In this document: positions 17,690 through 26,606 of the stretch, one piece after another | Layout of the letters: each line of letters begins with the position of its first letter | Position numbering within the stretch: the first letter of the stretch is position 1 | Assembly (NCBI RefSeq): GCF_900143265.1 | Contig: NZ_FRDJ01000008.1 | Coordinates: forward strand, 1 to 64,000 | Direction of reading: 5' to 3' | DNA: 64,000 nucleotides | Source of the DNA: Fervidobacterium gondwanense DSM 13020 | Lineage (GTDB): Bacteria > Thermotogota > Thermotogae > Thermotogales > Fervidobacteriaceae | Notes under the pieces: model-generated | Seen by the model: the letters and a program-made list of their open reading frames with translations, nothing else | Database searches by the model: none | What the model was told of the DNA's origin: nothing | Translations under genes and position numbers: made by a program

Positions 17690-18232
17690 TTATCCCTCCT
17701 GTTTATTCTTGATTTTCAACAATTTTTCGAATCTCGGATCTATATTTTCCTTTGGAGCATGTTCGCAAACATGGTCAGGCTCTTCGTTCAAATCGGCACC
17801 ACAATATGGACACAACCCCTTACAGTCTGGGTTGCAAACAAAAACATCCGGCGCACTGCTTACAATGGCCTCGACAATTCGCTCTTCTAAGTCTATTATA
17901 TCACCATTCAGTGGTATTTCGTTAGTGAGATCTTTGAGCTCCTCATTTCTTGGAAGCTGTTTCTTCTGAAAAGTATACACCGCTTCGATGACTCCGTCAA
18001 TGTACATTTCAGATATTTTCAAACATCTGTCACAAGGTCTCTCAACATATCCTCTGACATATCCGCCAAGAACTATTTTATCATCAGCATGAGCGAGCAC
18101 CATTCGAACTTTGAAACCATCGTGTAAAACTTTATAGGTGCCGGTGTGGAGTTCTATGTTCTCAGGTTTGTAGTATCCTTCAATAACCTTTCCTTTTTCT
18201 TTTATTACCTCTTTCACATTGATTTCCCACAT
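17690..18232 (-). CDS. yceD: YceD/DUF177 family protein
   Basis: 180 residues from ATG at 18232 with CGAGGTGA 5 bp before; a GTG three codons earlier overlaps this site and is less likely. The DUF177 pattern is clear: C-D-R-C-L early, a central I-D-L-E-E-R-I-V-E-A, and a C-terminal C-N-P-D-C-K-G-L-C-P-Y-C-G zinc-like motif followed by D-P-R-F-E-K-L. Members are linked to 23S rRNA accumulation and nearly always precede rpmF. Confidence 0.9.
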   Translation of the reverse strand: MWEINVKEVIKEKGKVIEGYYKPENIELHTGTYKVLHDGFKVRMVLAHADDKIVLGGYVRGYVERPCDRCLKISEMYIDGVIEAVYTFQKKQLPRNEELKDLTNEIPLNGDIIDLEERIVEAIVSSAPDVFVCNPDCKGLCPYCGADLNEEPDHVCEHAPKENIDPRFEKLLKIKNKQEG

Positions 18233-18261
18233 TGAAATCACCTCGGAACTTTGGTATGATA

Positions 18262-18289
18262 ATTATAGCCTGTTTTTGGGATTTGTTAA
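18262..18289 (-). promoter_or_regulatory. Promoter of yceD-rpmF-plsX-glmS
   Basis: Minus strand TTAACA (18284-18289), 16-bp spacer, perfect TATAAT (18262-18267), 30 bp before the yceD ATG. It is divergent from the fliF promoter. Confidence 0.65.
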
Positions 18290-18312
18290 GTGATAAAATA
18301 TTAATAAAGTGT

Positions 18313-18339
18313 AAATTTTTGAAAATTTCATGGTATAAT
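18313..18339 (+). promoter_or_regulatory. Extended -10 promoter of fliF
   Basis: TGGTATAAT at 18331-18339 (extended -10), 32 bp before the fliF ATG. A weak TGTAAA lies 18 bp upstream. No sigma-28 or sigma-54 type box is evident. Confidence 0.6.
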
Positions 18340-18371
18340 TGTCAATTGGCTTGGGAAGTGGTGGTGAATTA

Positions 18372-19979
18372 ATGGACTGGTTTAGAAAATTTTTGGACTG
18401 GTTTGCGAATATTCCGAAGTGGTGGAGTGGTATATCAAAATCACAAAAGCTAATAATCATCATGATTGCAGCCTCAGTAATATTGGCTGCAGTGTTTCTT
18501 GCTATTATAAATGCGCCAAAATACGTGTTATTACTTACAACTAAGACGGAGCAAGATGCAGGTCCTGTTATACAGCAATTAGAGTCATTGGGAATACCTT
18601 ACATAGTAGAAGCCGGAAACAAGATATTGATTCCTTCAAATTACAACGTATACGAAGTTAGAATGCGACTGGCTTCTGCCGGAGTGCTTGGAGGTTCTAA
18701 AAGAGGATTTGAAATACTTGATGAAACTTCCCTTGGTGCCACAAGTTTTGACAAACAAGTAAGGTATCAGATAGCTCTGCAGGGTGAACTCGAGAGAACT
18801 ATTTCTACTATTCAGGGCGTTGACTCAGTTCGAGTTGTTTTAACCTTACCGAAATATACATACTATGTCCGTGGCGAGATGTCGGAACCGCGCGCTTCTG
18901 TTATGGTCGTTATGAAACCGGGGCAGAGTTTAGCAAAGGAACAAGTTGTTGGTATAGTCTCCTTGGTTCAGGGTGCGGTCGAAGGTATAAAACCTGAGAA
19001 TATAAAGGTTGTTGATCAAACAGGTAGAGATTTGAGCGGTCTTTTAAACCTCGATACTTCAACAGCTCTCGCTTCAACTAAAATGGAATTGAAGGTGAAT
19101 TTGGAAAATTATTACAAGCAAAAGATAAAAGCGCCGCTTGAAAATGTATTCGGACCAGGCCGAGTGGAAGTCATTACAGATGTAAAACTGAACTGGGAGA
19201 AGATTGAAAAACAGATTACCACATACACTGCGCCAAACAAGAAAGAAGGGCTTGTGAGGAGCAAAGAAACTGAACAGGAGTATTCTACAAATCAAACAAG
19301 TGTTGGTGGTCCAGTGGGTACTGAATCAAATATTCCTCCAACAACATACGAAACAACATCGACGGGTGGTCAAACTACTTATCAGAAATCACATGAAATT
19401 GTTAACTACGAACTAAATCAGATTGTTGAAAATATAGTCAAAAATTCTGAAGGAGAAATAGAAAACGTTACACTTTCTGTAATCATCGACGCATCCTCGA
19501 CGGTTTTAGAGAGAACACCCAAAGACCAAGTTGAGAATCTGATTAGCTCGATAATCCAAAAATCAGTTGACGCAAATACGCCTGAAGGTTCAGTGACTTA
19601 TGCTATAGCTTTCATTCCGTTTAGCAGAGAAGTCGAAGAAAGCCTCTACCAGCAAGTCCAAAGCATGACAGAATTGCAAAAGATGCGCACAAGGCTTGTT
19701 CTCTTATTGCTCGCATCAATCTTGATATTCTTCGCCACGTACCTTGGATTACTGCAATATCGTAAGGTAAAAGCTCGCAAGTTAATGATGCAGCGTTACA
19801 AAGCACTCCAAGAAGAGGCGCAAAGAACAATCGAGGAACTTACGCAGGAAGAAATTCCAGCGGGAGCCGAAGAGGAAGCACTCTTGGAACAGCTTAAAGC
19901 TTATTTACAGCAGGTTGCAGAATCTGCGCCAGAAGATGTTGCTACTGTTTTAAAGGTTTGGATTGCCGAGAAAGGATGA
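18372..19979 (+). CDS. fliF: FliF, flagellar MS-ring protein
   Basis: 535 residues from the ATG at 18372 (GGTGGTGA upstream). Membrane segments at about 32-52 and 448-468, with a large periplasmic region between carrying YscJ/FliF motifs (L-L-T-T-K-T-E-Q-D-A-G, N-Y-N-V-Y-E-V-R-M-R-L-A, R-Y-Q-I-A-L-Q-G-E-L-E-R-T-I). The cytoplasmic tail (about 500-535) binds FliG. First gene of the long plus-strand string. fliE is not in front of it. Confidence 0.95.
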   Translation: MDWFRKFLDWFANIPKWWSGISKSQKLIIIMIAASVILAAVFLAIINAPKYVLLLTTKTEQDAGPVIQQLESLGIPYIVEAGNKILIPSNYNVYEVRMRLASAGVLGGSKRGFEILDETSLGATSFDKQVRYQIALQGELERTISTIQGVDSVRVVLTLPKYTYYVRGEMSEPRASVMVVMKPGQSLAKEQVVGIVSLVQGAVEGIKPENIKVVDQTGRDLSGLLNLDTSTALASTKMELKVNLENYYKQKIKAPLENVFGPGRVEVITDVKLNWEKIEKQITTYTAPNKKEGLVRSKETEQEYSTNQTSVGGPVGTESNIPPTTYETTSTGGQTTYQKSHEIVNYELNQIVENIVKNSEGEIENVTLSVIIDASSTVLERTPKDQVENLISSIIQKSVDANTPEGSVTYAIAFIPFSREVEESLYQQVQSMTELQKMRTRLVLLLLASILIFFATYLGLLQYRKVKARKLMMQRYKALQEEAQRTIEELTQEEIPAGAEEEALLEQLKAYLQQVAESAPEDVATVLKVWIAEKG

Positions 19980-19983
19980 TTAT

Positions 19984-20988
19984 ATGGCAGGTAGGTTAAC
20001 GGGAAGGCGAAAAGCGGCAATATTGTTGGTTACGATGGGTCCTGAAAAAGCTGCTAAAGTTTTGAAAAATCTTGAGGATTCCGAGGTAGAAGCTCTTACA
20101 ATAGAGATTGCAAATCTTGGGAAAGTAACAAACGATGAACGCAGGGCTGTCCTTGAAGAATTCCAAAACTTAACAAAGGCACGTGAGATGATAATTAGCG
20201 GTGGCATAGATTATGCGAAAGAAATGTTAATAAAGGCATTTGGACCTGAAAAAGCAATGCAAATAATAGAACGACTAGTCTCTAACTTGTCTGTCAAACC
20301 ATTTGAGTTCATGAAAACTGCTGACGTTGTTCAGATAGTAAACTTCTTACAGTCAGAACACCCTCAAACAATAGCCCTTGTCCTGAGCTTTTTGGAACCA
20401 AGAATCGCTGCTCAGGTACTTGGAGCTCTGCCGGAGAATTTACAGCTGGATGTAATAAAGAGAATATCTTTGCTTGAAAGAGCATCACCGGATGTTGTAA
20501 AAGAAGTAGAGAAGCTACTGGAGAAAAAGTTTGCTGGAGTTGCGACACAGACAATGAGTGCAGTTGGCGGTCTTGATACGGCTGCAGAAATCATGAACAG
20601 CCTTGACAGATCAACCGAAAAGACGATAATGGAGCGCTTAACGTACGAGTCGCCTGAACTTGCAGAAGAAATCAGAAGAAGAATGTTTGTGTTTGAAGAT
20701 ATCCTTAAGCTCGATGATAGGTCAGTGCAGCTTGTTCTGAGGGAAGTTAACTCGCAGGATCTTGCTGTCGCTCTGAAAGGCGCTTCAGAAGAGCTCAAAA
20801 ACAAGATATTCAACAATATGTCAAAGCGTGCCCAACAACTATTAAAAGATGAGCTTGAATTCATGGGACCAGTTCGTGTGAAAGACGTTGAAGAGGCACA
20901 GCAAAAGATAATTAACGTTATTAGAAGACTTGAAGAAGCTGGTGAAATAGTTATTGCGAGAGGTGGAGGAGAAGAGTTAATAACATAA
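19984..20988 (+). CDS. fliG: FliG, flagellar motor switch protein
   Basis: 334 residues, the family length. G-R-R-K-A-A-I-L-L-V-T-M-G at the N-terminus, the middle-domain E-H-P-Q-T-I-A-L-V-L-S motif and the C-terminal torque domain with charged residues (L-D-D-R-S-V-Q-L-V-L-R-E-V). It couples MS-ring and stator. ATG at 19984 with AAAGGATGA; the fliF stop is 4 bp before. Unusually the next gene is a nuclease, not fliH. Confidence 0.96.
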   Translation: MAGRLTGRRKAAILLVTMGPEKAAKVLKNLEDSEVEALTIEIANLGKVTNDERRAVLEEFQNLTKAREMIISGGIDYAKEMLIKAFGPEKAMQIIERLVSNLSVKPFEFMKTADVVQIVNFLQSEHPQTIALVLSFLEPRIAAQVLGALPENLQLDVIKRISLLERASPDVVKEVEKLLEKKFAGVATQTMSAVGGLDTAAEIMNSLDRSTEKTIMERLTYESPELAEEIRRRMFVFEDILKLDDRSVQLVLREVNSQDLAVALKGASEELKNKIFNNMSKRAQQLLKDELEFMGPVRVKDVEEAQQKIINVIRRLEEAGEIVIARGGGEELIT

Positions 20989-21033
20989 CCAACCGTGGTT
21001 TTTGGACAAAACTTACTAAGGGAGAACAGAATT

Positions 21034-21603
21034 GTGATCTGGGATGAAAATGTGTACTGCGCTGTTGACATAGAGACAACAGGCATAGACCCTTCTGCTG
21101 GAGATCGAATTATCGAAATTGCAATCATACCAGTTTACAAAGGCAAGATTGTCAAAGAATGGATTTACTCATCGCTCGTGAACCCAAAAGTTGGAATACA
21201 AACGTATGCTCAGGGTGTTCATAAAATCTCGATAAAGGATATAGAGCAAGCTCCAGGATTGGATGAAATCCTCTCAATCGTTAGGAAGTATTCGAAAGAC
21301 ACGATTTTTGTTTTTCATAATGCAAGGTTTGACCTGACATTCCTTGACTACGCTGCAAAAGAAGTCGGACAGCTACCATTAGATATTTTTTACATAGATA
21401 CTCTCGAGATATCTCAAAATGTTTACGGAAAACGCAGAAAACTGGAGAGCTTAGCCGTCGAGATGAAAATTAATCATAAGGTTACACACAGAGCATTTGA
21501 CGATGCTTATGTTACTGCTAATGTTTTTATTAAGTTTTTTGAAAAATTTGGCTGGGAGATTATACACGAATTCTTGAGAAGGTGGGCGGGGAGGGAGTAT
21601 TAA
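21034..21603 (+). CDS. DEDDh 3'-5' exonuclease, DnaQ/epsilon-like
   Basis: 189 residues from GTG at 21034 with AAGGGAGAA upstream; a GTG at 20995 is in frame but has no site. ExoI motif A-V-D-I-E-T-T-G, ExoII F-H-N-A-R-F-D, ExoIII H-R-A-F-D-D-A, so all DEDDh residues are present. It lacks a polymerase, so it acts alone or as a proofreading subunit. It overlaps the next gene by 3 bp (TAATG). Whether it serves DNA or RNA processing is not shown by the sequence. Confidence 0.85.
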   Translation: MIWDENVYCAVDIETTGIDPSAGDRIIEIAIIPVYKGKIVKEWIYSSLVNPKVGIQTYAQGVHKISIKDIEQAPGLDEILSIVRKYSKDTIFVFHNARFDLTFLDYAAKEVGQLPLDIFYIDTLEISQNVYGKRRKLESLAVEMKINHKVTHRAFDDAYVTANVFIKFFEKFGWEIIHEFLRRWAGREY

Positions 21604-22841
21604 TGGTAAAGAATTTCATACTCGATACAAATGTTTTGATACACGACCCGGAAGCGGTTTACGCGTTTCAAGATAACAACGTTTTCAACCCTTTGCCAGT
21701 TCTTGAAGAACTCGATAAGTTAAAACGTGAACAAGGAAGAGTTGGGAAAAACGCAAGGCAAGCAATAAGGGTTTTGGAAGAACTAAGAAATAATGGAAAC
21801 TTGCACGATGGTGTAAAACTTGAAAATGGTGGTATGCTTTTTATATCGGTACTAAGTGAATCAGATTTTGACAAGCATCAGGTAAAATTCTTATTCGAAA
21901 AGTACGTTGACAACTGGATCATTTCCTACGCAATGTATCTCAGGCAGACCAGGAAAGAACCAACAGTGATCGTTTCGAAAGACATTAGTTTGAGGCTGAA
22001 GGCCGGAGCTCTTGGGTTACACGCTGAAGATTACCTGACTGATAAAAGTGAACTTTCACGTCTTCCTGTCGGCTACATGGTGGCGGATAAATTATCGGAT
22101 ATTGATAAATCCTTACTGTATCCAAATTTATATGTGGAATGCAATGATGGATTCTTTAGATTCAATGGTGAAGATTTTGAGAAAGTAGATTCCAAAATAA
22201 AAGTATTTAATGTAACCCCCAGAAACAAAGAGCAGTTATTCTCGCTTGATGCTCTGCTAAACGATGAGATTAAACTTGTTTCGCTTATCGGTATAGCTGG
22301 AACAGGTAAAACTTTTCTTGCGCTTGCAGCGGCTCTGCAAAAGATTTTGACAGAGGGTGTTTACGATAGGATTATCGTTGCGAGACCATTAATTCCAATG
22401 GGCGGGAAGGATATAGGTTATCTGCCTGGAGCACTTGAAGAGAAAATCTCGCCTTGGATGAGCGGGGTTATGGATAATCTCGAGTATCTCTGCAGGTTGA
22501 ACAGTATTAGCTTTAAGGAATTGATGAAGAAAGATGTTATTGAGCTCGAAGCTCTAACATATATCAGAGGACGTTCGATACCAAGACAATTCATAATAAT
22601 AGACGAAGCTCAGAATCTTACACCACTAGAAGTCAAGACGATTTTAACACGAGCTGGAGAGGGTACGAAGATAGTTCTTACTGGTGATCCGTATCAGATA
22701 GATACCCCATATCTTGACGAAAGCAGTAACGGTTTGGTCCATGCAGCTTCTAAATTCAGAGGCAAGGAACTTGCTTGTCACATAGTACTTAGTAAAGGTG
22801 AAAGGTCTGATTTGGCAAGTTTGGCCGCAGAATTGTTGTAA
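21603..22841 (+). CDS. PIN-PhoH fusion, YlaK-type ATPase/putative RNase
   Basis: 412 residues from ATG at 21603. N-terminal PIN nuclease domain (about 1-130) with D8 in I-L-D-T-N-V-L-I, E-E-L-D-K-L-K and S-K-D; then a PhoH ATPase with Walker A G-I-A-G-T-G-K-T (about 222-229), I-P-M-G-G-K-D-I-G-Y-L-P-G and Walker B F-I-I-I-D-E-A-Q-N-L. PIN-PhoH proteins are thought to be ATP-driven ribonucleases. It overlaps the DEDD exonuclease stop, so the two are probably translated together. Confidence 0.88.
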   Translation: MVKNFILDTNVLIHDPEAVYAFQDNNVFNPLPVLEELDKLKREQGRVGKNARQAIRVLEELRNNGNLHDGVKLENGGMLFISVLSESDFDKHQVKFLFEKYVDNWIISYAMYLRQTRKEPTVIVSKDISLRLKAGALGLHAEDYLTDKSELSRLPVGYMVADKLSDIDKSLLYPNLYVECNDGFFRFNGEDFEKVDSKIKVFNVTPRNKEQLFSLDALLNDEIKLVSLIGIAGTGKTFLALAAALQKILTEGVYDRIIVARPLIPMGGKDIGYLPGALEEKISPWMSGVMDNLEYLCRLNSISFKELMKKDVIELEALTYIRGRSIPRQFIIIDEAQNLTPLEVKTILTRAGEGTKIVLTGDPYQIDTPYLDESSNGLVHAASKFRGKELACHIVLSKGERSDLASLAAELL

Positions 22842-22879
22842 CACAATGCAGAACTTCTGGATAAAGGGGAGGAATAGGT

Positions 22880-23425
22880 GTGTTAGTTGAGGTTAACAAT
22901 TTAGCTTTATACGATGTTTATAGCGGTTTTTCCAAATACAGTGAGCAGATATTCCAATGCAAGGTCAATTTGTTGATAAAGCTCTCGAAAACCTATCAAG
23001 ATGCGCATTTTGTTTTCTATAACGTAACTGGACAGTATGGACTTTTTGAGGATGTATATAGGATTCTTGAGGATCTATTCGATTCTTTCGAGATTTCAAA
23101 CGACTCAGTTGATAAATTCAACTCCTCCCCAATCAACAATTTTCCAAAAATTAGGGTTGATGGTAACTTGGTAGAAATAAATGACTGTGAGACGATAGGT
23201 TTAAAGAAGATATTGAAGGTTGAAAACCTGAAATGTGAGTACAGTACATGCTATTATTACTTAGAAAATCCAAGTGAGAAAGATTTGGATGAGAAGATTT
23301 TCGGTATAAAAGTTGAAATTTTGCCGAAGAAATTTATAGAATCAGACCTTTTAAACTCACTGGATAGTACTGGCAAACGTTATCTTGTTTTGAAGCTTCT
23401 CAGAGGTGAAGAGATATGTTTGTAA
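22880..23425 (+). CDS. Hypothetical protein paired with the YhaN-like ATPase
   Basis: 181 residues starting at a GTG at 22880 after GGGGAGGAATA. I do not recognise a family. The protein is acidic, without signal peptide or membrane segments, with an opening beta-rich stretch (V-E-V-N-N-L-A-L-Y-D-V-Y) and a run of aromatic residues. Its end overlaps the start of the large ATPase gene by 10 bp, suggesting translational coupling and a shared job. The metallophosphoesterase that usually partners such ATPases (SbcD/YhaO) shows conserved D-x-H and G-N-H-D motifs, and those are absent here. Confidence 0.7.
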   Translation: MLVEVNNLALYDVYSGFSKYSEQIFQCKVNLLIKLSKTYQDAHFVFYNVTGQYGLFEDVYRILEDLFDSFEISNDSVDKFNSSPINNFPKIRVDGNLVEINDCETIGLKKILKVENLKCEYSTCYYYLENPSEKDLDEKIFGIKVEILPKKFIESDLLNSLDSTGKRYLVLKLLRGEEICL

Positions 23426-25878
23426 GAAAAATTCATATTGACGGCTTTGGAAAGTTTGTTGATAAAGACTTTCAGTTCGGTCCGGGTTTAAATGTTGTCT
23501 ATGGTCCAAACGAGAGTGGAAAAACTACACTCTCTAAATTTTTACTTTATTCATTGGCAAGAATAAATACAAATGTTTCTAAGTACAAACCATGGGGATT
23601 AGATGTCTTTGGGGGTTATGTTGAAACCTCTGATGGAAGGTACATATTTGGAGATGATGAGAACACGGCTCAGAAGTATGAAATGTCTGTTCTTGAGAAC
23701 GTTGCATTTTTGCTTGAGGATGATGATTTGGAAACCATCCAAATCGATAAAAATATTTTAGAAAGCTCTCTTAGGAAGAAAACAGAGAAAAGCGAAGAGG
23801 GAAGATTAATCAAAGAAGCTATAAGACGTGCTGAGCGTTTGAATCTAAATGCTTGCTTATCCGGTTTGAATGAAAAGCTTAAAGAGGTAGAAAATGAAAT
23901 TTCCGCAATCAGTGCAGAAATTAAGAAAAAAAACGAGGTTTTCGTCCAAATAAGAAAGTTGTTGGAAAGCAGTAGAAAGGTTGAAAGAGAGATAAATGAA
24001 CTCAACATTGTGCTCGGCAATTTGAGAGAAGGACAGAAAGCAGAACTCCAAAGTAATATCTTTGAATTGAAAAAAGAACTTGAAAGCGTTAAATTGGAAC
24101 TTTCAAAGTATTCTTGGATTGAGAGTATAGAGCCATCTGTTGTTGAGGAAATACAAAATCTTATATTGCGCTCCAATTCCATCAGCGCCCAACTTGATAA
24201 TGTTGAGAATGAAGAAAAGATTTTAAGAGAAAAACTTGAGCAGAAGGAAAGAGAAATAGAAGATAAATTGAAGACCTTAGGAGAGACTTCGCAAGAGGAG
24301 TTGGAAAGCGTTGGTTTACGCCTGAAACATTTAAACTTGTTATCGAGAATGTATAGTGAAAGGGTCCAGAACGTTAGTGAAGAAGAGCCTTTATGGAAAG
24401 TGTTCCTCGAAAATCCAAACATACTTGACGATGTTGAGGAGGAAGAGCAAAGATACCGTGAAGAAGTCTCAACAATCGAATCCCAAAAGCTTGCGATCCA
24501 AGATGAGATCGAAAGGAACGAAGCAAGAGCCAAGTATTCACGGGACTTAGCCGTGCTTTCTACAAGCGCTGGAATCGTACTCTTTGTTCTCGGTCTCCTA
24601 TTCAAGAATCTTTCAATCTTCATGTACGCTCCTTCCGCACTTTTCCTACTGCTTGCGGTCTTATTAGCTATAAATTGGAAAAAGAAGATATCATTAGTAT
24701 CTGTACTACAAGAAAAACTGTTGCAGGTTTCAATGAGTACTCCAAAGCAACCTCAAACTCTGAAAATTCTCAGTAGCTATGGAATAGGCAATATCAAGCA
24801 ACTGCGCAAGAAGTATGCGGAATTCTTAGAATGGAAAGTTCAAAACATTGAGAGGCAAAGGCAAATAAATGAGCTTAAAGACATTGAGCAAGAGATAATA
24901 AGGGAGCTTTCAAAATTTGGCGTTACTGGGGCGGCGCAGATGATAGTGTCCGCTGTTGAGAATTTACAGAGAGTATTTAATGAACTCCAAGAAGTTCTAT
25001 ATGAAAAGGAAACTTTGGAAAGGAAAATTACTCAACTTCGTGGTGAATATCTCTCGTTGCAGAAGGAATATAAGAATATTGTAGAAGTCATTTCTGCTAA
25101 GCTTGAAAATTACAAGATAGGCAAAGAAGAGATTGAATTGTACAGAGCAAATTATGAAAGATACCAGACATTAAAAACAAGACACAGCGAACTGACTTCT
25201 TTAATAAGGCAGTTAAATGAGGAACTGGACAATGAGGATGTAAATCCAAAAATTCTTGAACTAAAAATTATCTTAGGAGAGCAGATAAGAAGAAAAGGAG
25301 AGATTGATAAAAAGATTGGTGAGCTGAATAGCCTCTATTCTTCGATAACAGTTGACAAAACAAAGTTGAGTGAGCTTTTTGCAGAGAAGGATATTTTGGA
25401 GCTCAGAATTGGCATAATCGGCAATTTAATTGCAAAACTCGGAGAGGTCAAGGAATTCTTGAACGAAAAGTTTGAAGCATTTGTTCAGGCTTACCATACA
25501 GTTTTTAACGACAAGTTTGTAAGATTCTTCGATAGAATTTCCGGAATGCCAAGGAATTTTGTTGTGATGCCAGATCTTTCTATCAAAATTGTTATTGAGG
25601 GGGACGTTAAAGACCCGGGAGAATATTTGAGCGGCTCAACGAAAGATTTGCTAATTTTTGCAATAAAGGACGCTCTTTATAAAACATTCTACGATGGAAA
25701 CTTGCCACTTGTCATAGATAATACGCTAATTCGCTTTGATGATGACAGGCTAAAACGAATCTGTGAGTTCTTAAGGACTGAATCTGATTACAGGCAAATA
25801 ATCCTGTTGACAAGCGACAGAAGGATACTTGATATATTCAAAGACTCAAACGTTCATATGATAAATCTGGAGGGGTGA
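23416..25878 (+). CDS. SMC/SbcC-like ATPase of the YhaN type with membrane hairpin
   Basis: 820 residues. N-terminal F-G-K-F and Walker A G-P-N-E-S-G-K-T (about 34-41), long coiled coils (about 135-370 and 440-700), and a C-terminal L-S-G-S-T-K-D signature (about 739) followed by Walker B L-P-L-V-I-D-N and D-loop F-D-D-D-R. In the middle (about 375-415) two hydrophobic helices form a likely membrane hairpin, as in YhaN of Bacillus. The Walker B has D-N where most members have D-D. Overlaps its neighbours by 10 bp and 4 bp or less. Role probably in DNA-end or membrane-linked DNA processing; inference only. Confidence 0.82.
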   Translation: MFVRKIHIDGFGKFVDKDFQFGPGLNVVYGPNESGKTTLSKFLLYSLARINTNVSKYKPWGLDVFGGYVETSDGRYIFGDDENTAQKYEMSVLENVAFLLEDDDLETIQIDKNILESSLRKKTEKSEEGRLIKEAIRRAERLNLNACLSGLNEKLKEVENEISAISAEIKKKNEVFVQIRKLLESSRKVEREINELNIVLGNLREGQKAELQSNIFELKKELESVKLELSKYSWIESIEPSVVEEIQNLILRSNSISAQLDNVENEEKILREKLEQKEREIEDKLKTLGETSQEELESVGLRLKHLNLLSRMYSERVQNVSEEEPLWKVFLENPNILDDVEEEEQRYREEVSTIESQKLAIQDEIERNEARAKYSRDLAVLSTSAGIVLFVLGLLFKNLSIFMYAPSALFLLLAVLLAINWKKKISLVSVLQEKLLQVSMSTPKQPQTLKILSSYGIGNIKQLRKKYAEFLEWKVQNIERQRQINELKDIEQEIIRELSKFGVTGAAQMIVSAVENLQRVFNELQEVLYEKETLERKITQLRGEYLSLQKEYKNIVEVISAKLENYKIGKEEIELYRANYERYQTLKTRHSELTSLIRQLNEELDNEDVNPKILELKIILGEQIRRKGEIDKKIGELNSLYSSITVDKTKLSELFAEKDILELRIGIIGNLIAKLGEVKEFLNEKFEAFVQAYHTVFNDKFVRFFDRISGMPRNFVVMPDLSIKIVIEGDVKDPGEYLSGSTKDLLIFAIKDALYKTFYDGNLPLVIDNTLIRFDDDRLKRICEFLRTESDYRQIILLTSDRRILDIFKDSNVHMINLEG

Positions 25879-25880
25879 AA

Positions 25881-26582
25881 ATGTACAAGCGTGTCTTATT
25901 AAAACTCAGTGGTGAAGTCTTGAGTGGGGAGTCACAAAAAGGATTTAGTGAAGACCATGTTGAATATCTTATAAGGGAAATTAAAGCGGTCTCTGAGTAT
26001 GGAGTTAAACTCGGAATAGTTATAGGTGCAGGTAACCTTTTCAGGGGTAGAGATTTCGAAGGTCTTCGGCCGACGATATCTGATCAGATAGGTATGCTTG
26101 GAACAGTAATAAATGCGCTGTATCTTAAAGATAGGTTCGAGCATGCTGGGATAAGAACTGTTGTTGTTTCGCAAATAGTCAGCCTTCCAAGCGTAAAACT
26201 TATAAATTATGATGATATAGATCTTTACTTTGATGCGGGGTATGTTGTGATCTTTGCTGGTGGTACGAGCAATCCTTTCTTCACAACTGATACTGGTGCG
26301 GCGTTGAGGGCAGTTGAAATGAAGGCAGAGCTGTTAATTAAGGGCACAAAGGTTTCAGGGATCTATGATAAAGATCCGAAAGTATACAACGATGCTGTTA
26401 AGTACAGCGTTATAACCTACGACGAAGCGATTGAAAAAGGTCTGAAAATAATGGATACAGAAGCATTCTCGATATGCAAGAGGTACAACATGAAGATTCT
26501 TGTAATGAACTTTTTCGAAAATAATAATTTGATAAAAGCTATTCGTGGAGACAATGTTGGAACCCTTGTTGTTCCAAAGTAA
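25881..26582 (+). CDS. pyrH: Uridylate kinase
   Basis: 233 residues from ATG at 25881 (GGAGGGG, 7-bp spacing; a GTG two codons earlier is possible). V-L-L-K-L-S-G-E near the N-terminus, G-A-G-N-L-F-R-G, T-D-T-G-A-A-L-R and K-V-S-G-I-Y-D-K-D-P-K identify a bacterial UMP kinase. It makes UDP for RNA and DNA precursors. It is not next to tsf or frr as in most bacteria, but sits between the YhaN-like ATPase and rbgA. Confidence 0.96.
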   Translation: MYKRVLLKLSGEVLSGESQKGFSEDHVEYLIREIKAVSEYGVKLGIVIGAGNLFRGRDFEGLRPTISDQIGMLGTVINALYLKDRFEHAGIRTVVVSQIVSLPSVKLINYDDIDLYFDAGYVVIFAGGTSNPFFTTDTGAALRAVEMKAELLIKGTKVSGIYDKDPKVYNDAVKYSVITYDEAIEKGLKIMDTEAFSICKRYNMKILVMNFFENNNLIKAIRGDNVGTLVVPK

Positions 26583-26606
26583 TTTTAGGAGGTAAGGTAA
26601 TCCCTG

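Noticed and set aside
20412-21128. A 238-codon open frame on the minus strand opposite fliG
   Set aside because: Composition is Ser/Thr/Leu-rich with no motif, no ribosome-binding site, and it is fully antisense to a well-supported fliG.
21603-22000. PIN domain as a VapC-type toxin
   Set aside because: It is fused to a PhoH ATPase and has no antitoxin gene; the upstream gene is an exonuclease.
23670-24623. A 317-codon minus-strand frame opposite the YhaN-like gene
   Set aside because: Ser/Phe-rich shadow of the Lys/Glu-rich coiled coil on the other strand.
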